A stretch of 64,000 nt of DNA, taken from contig JAJEJA010000096.1 in NCBI GenBank assembly GCA_022828145.1, positions 25,208 through 89,207 on the forward strand, read 5' to 3'. Source of the DNA: Candidatus Poribacteria bacterium (lineage in GTDB: Bacteria > Poribacteria > WGA-4E > WGA-3G). Below the pieces are notes generated by a model. That model made no database searches. It was not told the DNA's origin and saw only the letters and a list, made by a program, of their open reading frames with translations. The first letter of the stretch is position 1. Every line of letters begins with the position of its first letter. Position numbers and translations under genes: made by a program. Shown here one piece after another: positions 61,651 through 64,000 of the stretch.

Positions 61651-63084
61651 TTAAAGATCGTCTTCGGTAACTTCTTCTATCTTATCAGTTTTCAAGTCAA
61701 TTCTACACATCGGATTGTTTGCGGTTAAACGGAGTAGATATGTGTAGTTTCTATTAAGGGCGTATTCATACTGTCCCTGCATGGCGCGATTCATCAGATC
61801 CACCTCTGCTGTTTTTCCAGACCGTCTTAACCTGTCAGCGAGTTTCTGTGTTTCGGATTGAAGTTCAGGACAATCAGTCGCTATAAAGTAATCCTTATCA
61901 ACCTGCATCACATCTTCCTGTGTTTCGCTGAAAGCTTGCATAAGCGCGTCAAATTGGAATGCAAACCCTGCACCTGGAAGCGATGGTCCACCGAAACTCT
62001 CAATGAGGTGGTCATACCTACCCCCACCACAGATTGTCAAATTCTTTGCCTGATATTCAATCTGAAAAACAGTACCGGTATAGAAATCAAATCCTCGCGT
62101 AATACCAAGATTTAACGCATAGTCTGTTATCTGGTTGTTTTCCAGACAATCACAGAGATCTATAAGTTCTTGACGCAGATGATGTCCGGTTTCTCCAAGG
62201 TGTGTATCCCATGCAGTTATAACAGTATCCTTATCACCGCTAATTTTTGATATGTCAATACAACGTTGTGCAATCTCTTCAGAAACATTGAGATTTCTCT
62301 CCCAACTTGACATATAGGTTTCCTCAGCAGCCATTGGTAGTTTTTCTATCCATTCAGATTTAGTATTTTCTGTCAATGCTTGAATATCCTCTGCATCAAT
62401 CTTATGTTCACCTTGATAATCAGCACCTTGCGTACGTCTCAACATATTGAGTTCGTTGCGTAATGTTTCTACATCAAGATTCTTGGCATCCATCCGAAGC
62501 CGAGAAAGATGGTCAAGGTCAAATATCACTTCACTTTGGTCTTTTGTGTCCAAAGGCAGTTGTTTGAAAATCTCACGGAAAATGCCTGTATGACCAATTT
62601 TCAGCTTCGTATTGGATATATTCAATTTCTCAAGAACCCTTACGGGTAGGGTGATAATCTCCGCGTCTGCATATACCGAAGTCGGTCCGATAAGCTCAAT
62701 TCCAGCTTGTCGGAATTCATATTTTGCCTCTACACTGTCAGTTCTGGGTTCCTTTCGCACACACTGTCCAATGTAATAGAGTTTGTAGGGAAAAGGCAAA
62801 TGTCCTAAATCACCATTAGCAATAATTCTACAGACCGGTGCAGTGAGTTCAGGTCTAAGTGCATAATCTACCCTATCAGGTCCTACAAACGTGAACATCT
62901 TATGCCGTATCTCTTCACCAGCTTGTGCAGATAGCAGGGCAAACGACTCAAACAGAGGAGTCTGAATCTGTGTATAACCGAAGCTTTCAAAAGTCTCGCG
63001 AACAGTTCTTTCAACATGATTTCTCAGTACCATCTGTTCAGGTAGAAAATCGTCTGTACCTGTAGGTTTCGTAAACAACTCCAT
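61651..63084 (-). CDS. hisZ: ATP phosphoribosyltransferase regulatory subunit with extra C-terminal domain
   Basis: 477 aa from the ATG at 63084 (AGGAGA upstream). A HisRS-like class II fold: PTGTDDFLPEQM, the modified motif 2 VRKEP...YEFRQAGIELIG (HisZ-type QAG-E), GFDFYTGTVF and CGGGRYDHLIESFG. HisZ usually ends after this core near 390 aa; here about 85 further residues (KLADRLRRSGKTAEVDLMNR...) look like a HisRS anticodon-binding domain. It forms the hetero-octamer with short HisG. Confidence 0.88.
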   Translation of the reverse strand: MELFTKPTGTDDFLPEQMVLRNHVERTVRETFESFGYTQIQTPLFESFALLSAQAGEEIRHKMFTFVGPDRVDYALRPELTAPVCRIIANGDLGHLPFPYKLYYIGQCVRKEPRTDSVEAKYEFRQAGIELIGPTSVYADAEIITLPVRVLEKLNISNTKLKIGHTGIFREIFKQLPLDTKDQSEVIFDLDHLSRLRMDAKNLDVETLRNELNMLRRTQGADYQGEHKIDAEDIQALTENTKSEWIEKLPMAAEETYMSSWERNLNVSEEIAQRCIDISKISGDKDTVITAWDTHLGETGHHLRQELIDLCDCLENNQITDYALNLGITRGFDFYTGTVFQIEYQAKNLTICGGGRYDHLIESFGGPSLPGAGFAFQFDALMQAFSETQEDVMQVDKDYFIATDCPELQSETQKLADRLRRSGKTAEVDLMNRAMQGQYEYALNRNYTYLLRLTANNPMCRIDLKTDKIEEVTEDDL

Positions 63085-63109
63085 TATACTTCTCCTGTTA
63101 GTTATATTA

Positions 63110-63302
63110 AAAACAAAAAACCCAGCAAACACGTTGCCCTTAAACCCATCGTGCCGAATCCTCAGCACGAAAGTGAGCGGTTAGTTTACCAGGATGGTAG
63201 CAAGTCAAGACTTTAGCATGTCTTGCTTCATGTCCATTGTGATGTATGGAAGAATCACCTCATCATTCTAATCCGCCCGCTTAGGTATGGACAGAATGAT
63301 GA
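63110..63302. promoter_or_regulatory. Structured region upstream of hisZ
   Basis: Several stems: CAAGAC/GTCTTG around a TTTAGCAT loop at 63206-63225 (GACTTTAG is typical of IS200/IS605-family ends), CGTGC/GCACG near 63152-63170, and a 9-bp CATCATTCT/AGAATGATG at 63261-63301. The minus-strand transcript would run through it into hisZ. It could be an attenuator-like leader or a transposon-end remnant. No T-box core was found. Confidence 0.35.
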
Positions 63303-63578
63303 TGAATAAACAATTTAAGCGTTAACATCAGTCAATTACAACATTAAACATAATAGTATTTTACTAAAGATTATACTGCGTTTATACACGAAAGTCAAAT
63401 TTATTTGACAGTGATTTTATTTCACTGTCTGACAGTGAAATACTGTTGGGGGATGTAAATGTAAGTACGACAAATAGTGTTGTCATAATTGAAAACAAAC
63501 TATTTTTCATCGGTCATGACTCCTTTAGTGCTGTTCTAAATGGTTATACATATCCTGTTTTACCAAACAGGATTAGCA
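63303..63578. other. AT-rich spacer with alternate short hairpins
   Basis: GACAGTG (63407-63413), CACTGTC (63423-63429) and GACAGTG (63431-63437) form two mutually exclusive hairpins. No gene is recognised. Confidence 0.45.
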
Positions 63579-64000
63579 TCAAAATTGGATGATTTTTCGG
63601 AGATAACCAGTGTTCACATCCCACAGATGGACACTATAAAAACCGGCAGTTGCGATTGTCTTTCCATCTGGATTGAATTCCAAGTAAGTGAATGGAGTTG
63701 GACCATAGATATATCGTCCGAACCGGTCCCGACGTAGAGGGTTCTTCTCCCGATACCCTGTGAGTGTTCGGACTTCTTTCCTGTTTTCACATCCCACAGG
63801 CCGATATCATAAACTTTTCTCGATCCCAATACGATTATCTTTCCATCAGGACTAAACGTAGAGCTTACTTTATTGAAATTAAAAACATCTGTGATTGCTT
63901 GCAGGCGTTTTCCCGTGTGCACATCCCACAGAGAAATGTGGTGAGCATCATCACCGCTTGCGATCATCTTACCATCCGGACTAAAAGTTAATAAACTTAC
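63579..64000 (-). pseudogene. Frameshifted WD40-repeat gene, 5' part beyond the window
   Basis: Reading leftward from the window end, one frame gives FSPDGKMIASGDD, ISLWDVHTGKRL, FSPDGKIIVLGS and IGLWDVKTGK. At about 63778 the match moves to another frame (KEVRTLTGYREKN, FNPDGKTIATAG, VHLWDVNTGY) ending at 63579. A one-base loss in GGAAAG (expected GGGAAAG or similar) explains it. The gene is related to the WD40 part of 19064-21487. A sequencing error is possible. Confidence 0.75.

Noticed and set aside
63085..63200. T-box riboswitch upstream of the his genes
   Set aside because: No AGGGTGGNACCGCG antiterminator core on the minus strand and only a weak stem before the T run.

Overview
This is a moderately AT-rich bacterial window, about 40% GC by eye. 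Its gene content suggests a marine heterotroph of the Candidatus Poribacteria type: several phytanoyl-CoA-dioxygenase-like enzymes, a formylglycine sulfatase with its radical-SAM maturase, LamG-type secreted proteins, WD40/TPR proteins, a PorV-like outer-membrane protein, and intergenic regions full of short palindromic repeats. That assignment is inferred from gene content only. No rRNA, tRNA or CRISPR array was recognised.

Layout. 1-1.5 kb: end of a dipeptide-epimerase-like gene and an SDR oxidoreductase. 1.9-8.1 kb: a nitrate-assimilation operon with a sigma-54-type promoter, a NasT-like ANTAR antiterminator, a leader with two ANTAR-type hexaloop hairpins overlapping an intrinsic terminator, ferredoxin-nitrite reductase, nitrate transporter and assimilatory nitrate reductase. 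8.2-22.5 kb: a minus-strand accessory block with a MazF-type toxin-antitoxin pair, a fusion of two RNA polymerase alpha-CTD modules with a sigma region-4-like module, an AAA ATPase/PD-(D/E)XK protein, a trypsin-TPR lipoprotein, an orphan HicB, a sacsin-like ATPase joined to DUF3883, a WD40-TPR protein and a T5orf172/HTH protein. Two places in this block hold decayed 3' tails of genes whose relatives are elsewhere in the window. 22.5-25.8 kb: D-2-hydroxyacid dehydrogenase, HAD hydrolase and 6-phosphogluconate dehydrogenase. 27-34.6 kb: AnSME-sulfatase pair, two PhyH-type enzymes, two secreted paralogues and PPK2. 34.9-38.4 kb: a large DUF4175-like membrane protein.

38.8-46.2 kb is the most unusual part. 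Two UvrD/Rep-type helicases carry GIY-YIG nuclease modules inserted in the helicase core between motif Ib and Walker B. The second has two such modules (one degenerate) and three ribosomal-protein-S1-like repeats at its C-terminus. An Rpn/PD-(D/E)XK-type gene lies between them on the other strand. 46.2-53.3 kb: MFS transporter, PorV-like protein, PhyH, an enolase-superfamily enzyme and two tandem LamG proteins. 53.8-59.3 kb: ADP-ribosylglycohydrolase, SMP-30-like protein, an aminotransferase with a probable ATT start, and a small protein plus Rad50-like ATPase. 59.4-63.1 kb: hisZ-hisG-hisS on the minus strand. The window ends in a frameshifted WD40 gene.

Four secreted proteins of two different folds end in the same short C-terminal motif (K-L/I-T/S-T-x-W-G). 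At least five MITE-like elements share terminal inverted repeats while carrying different internal palindromes, some with visible target duplications.
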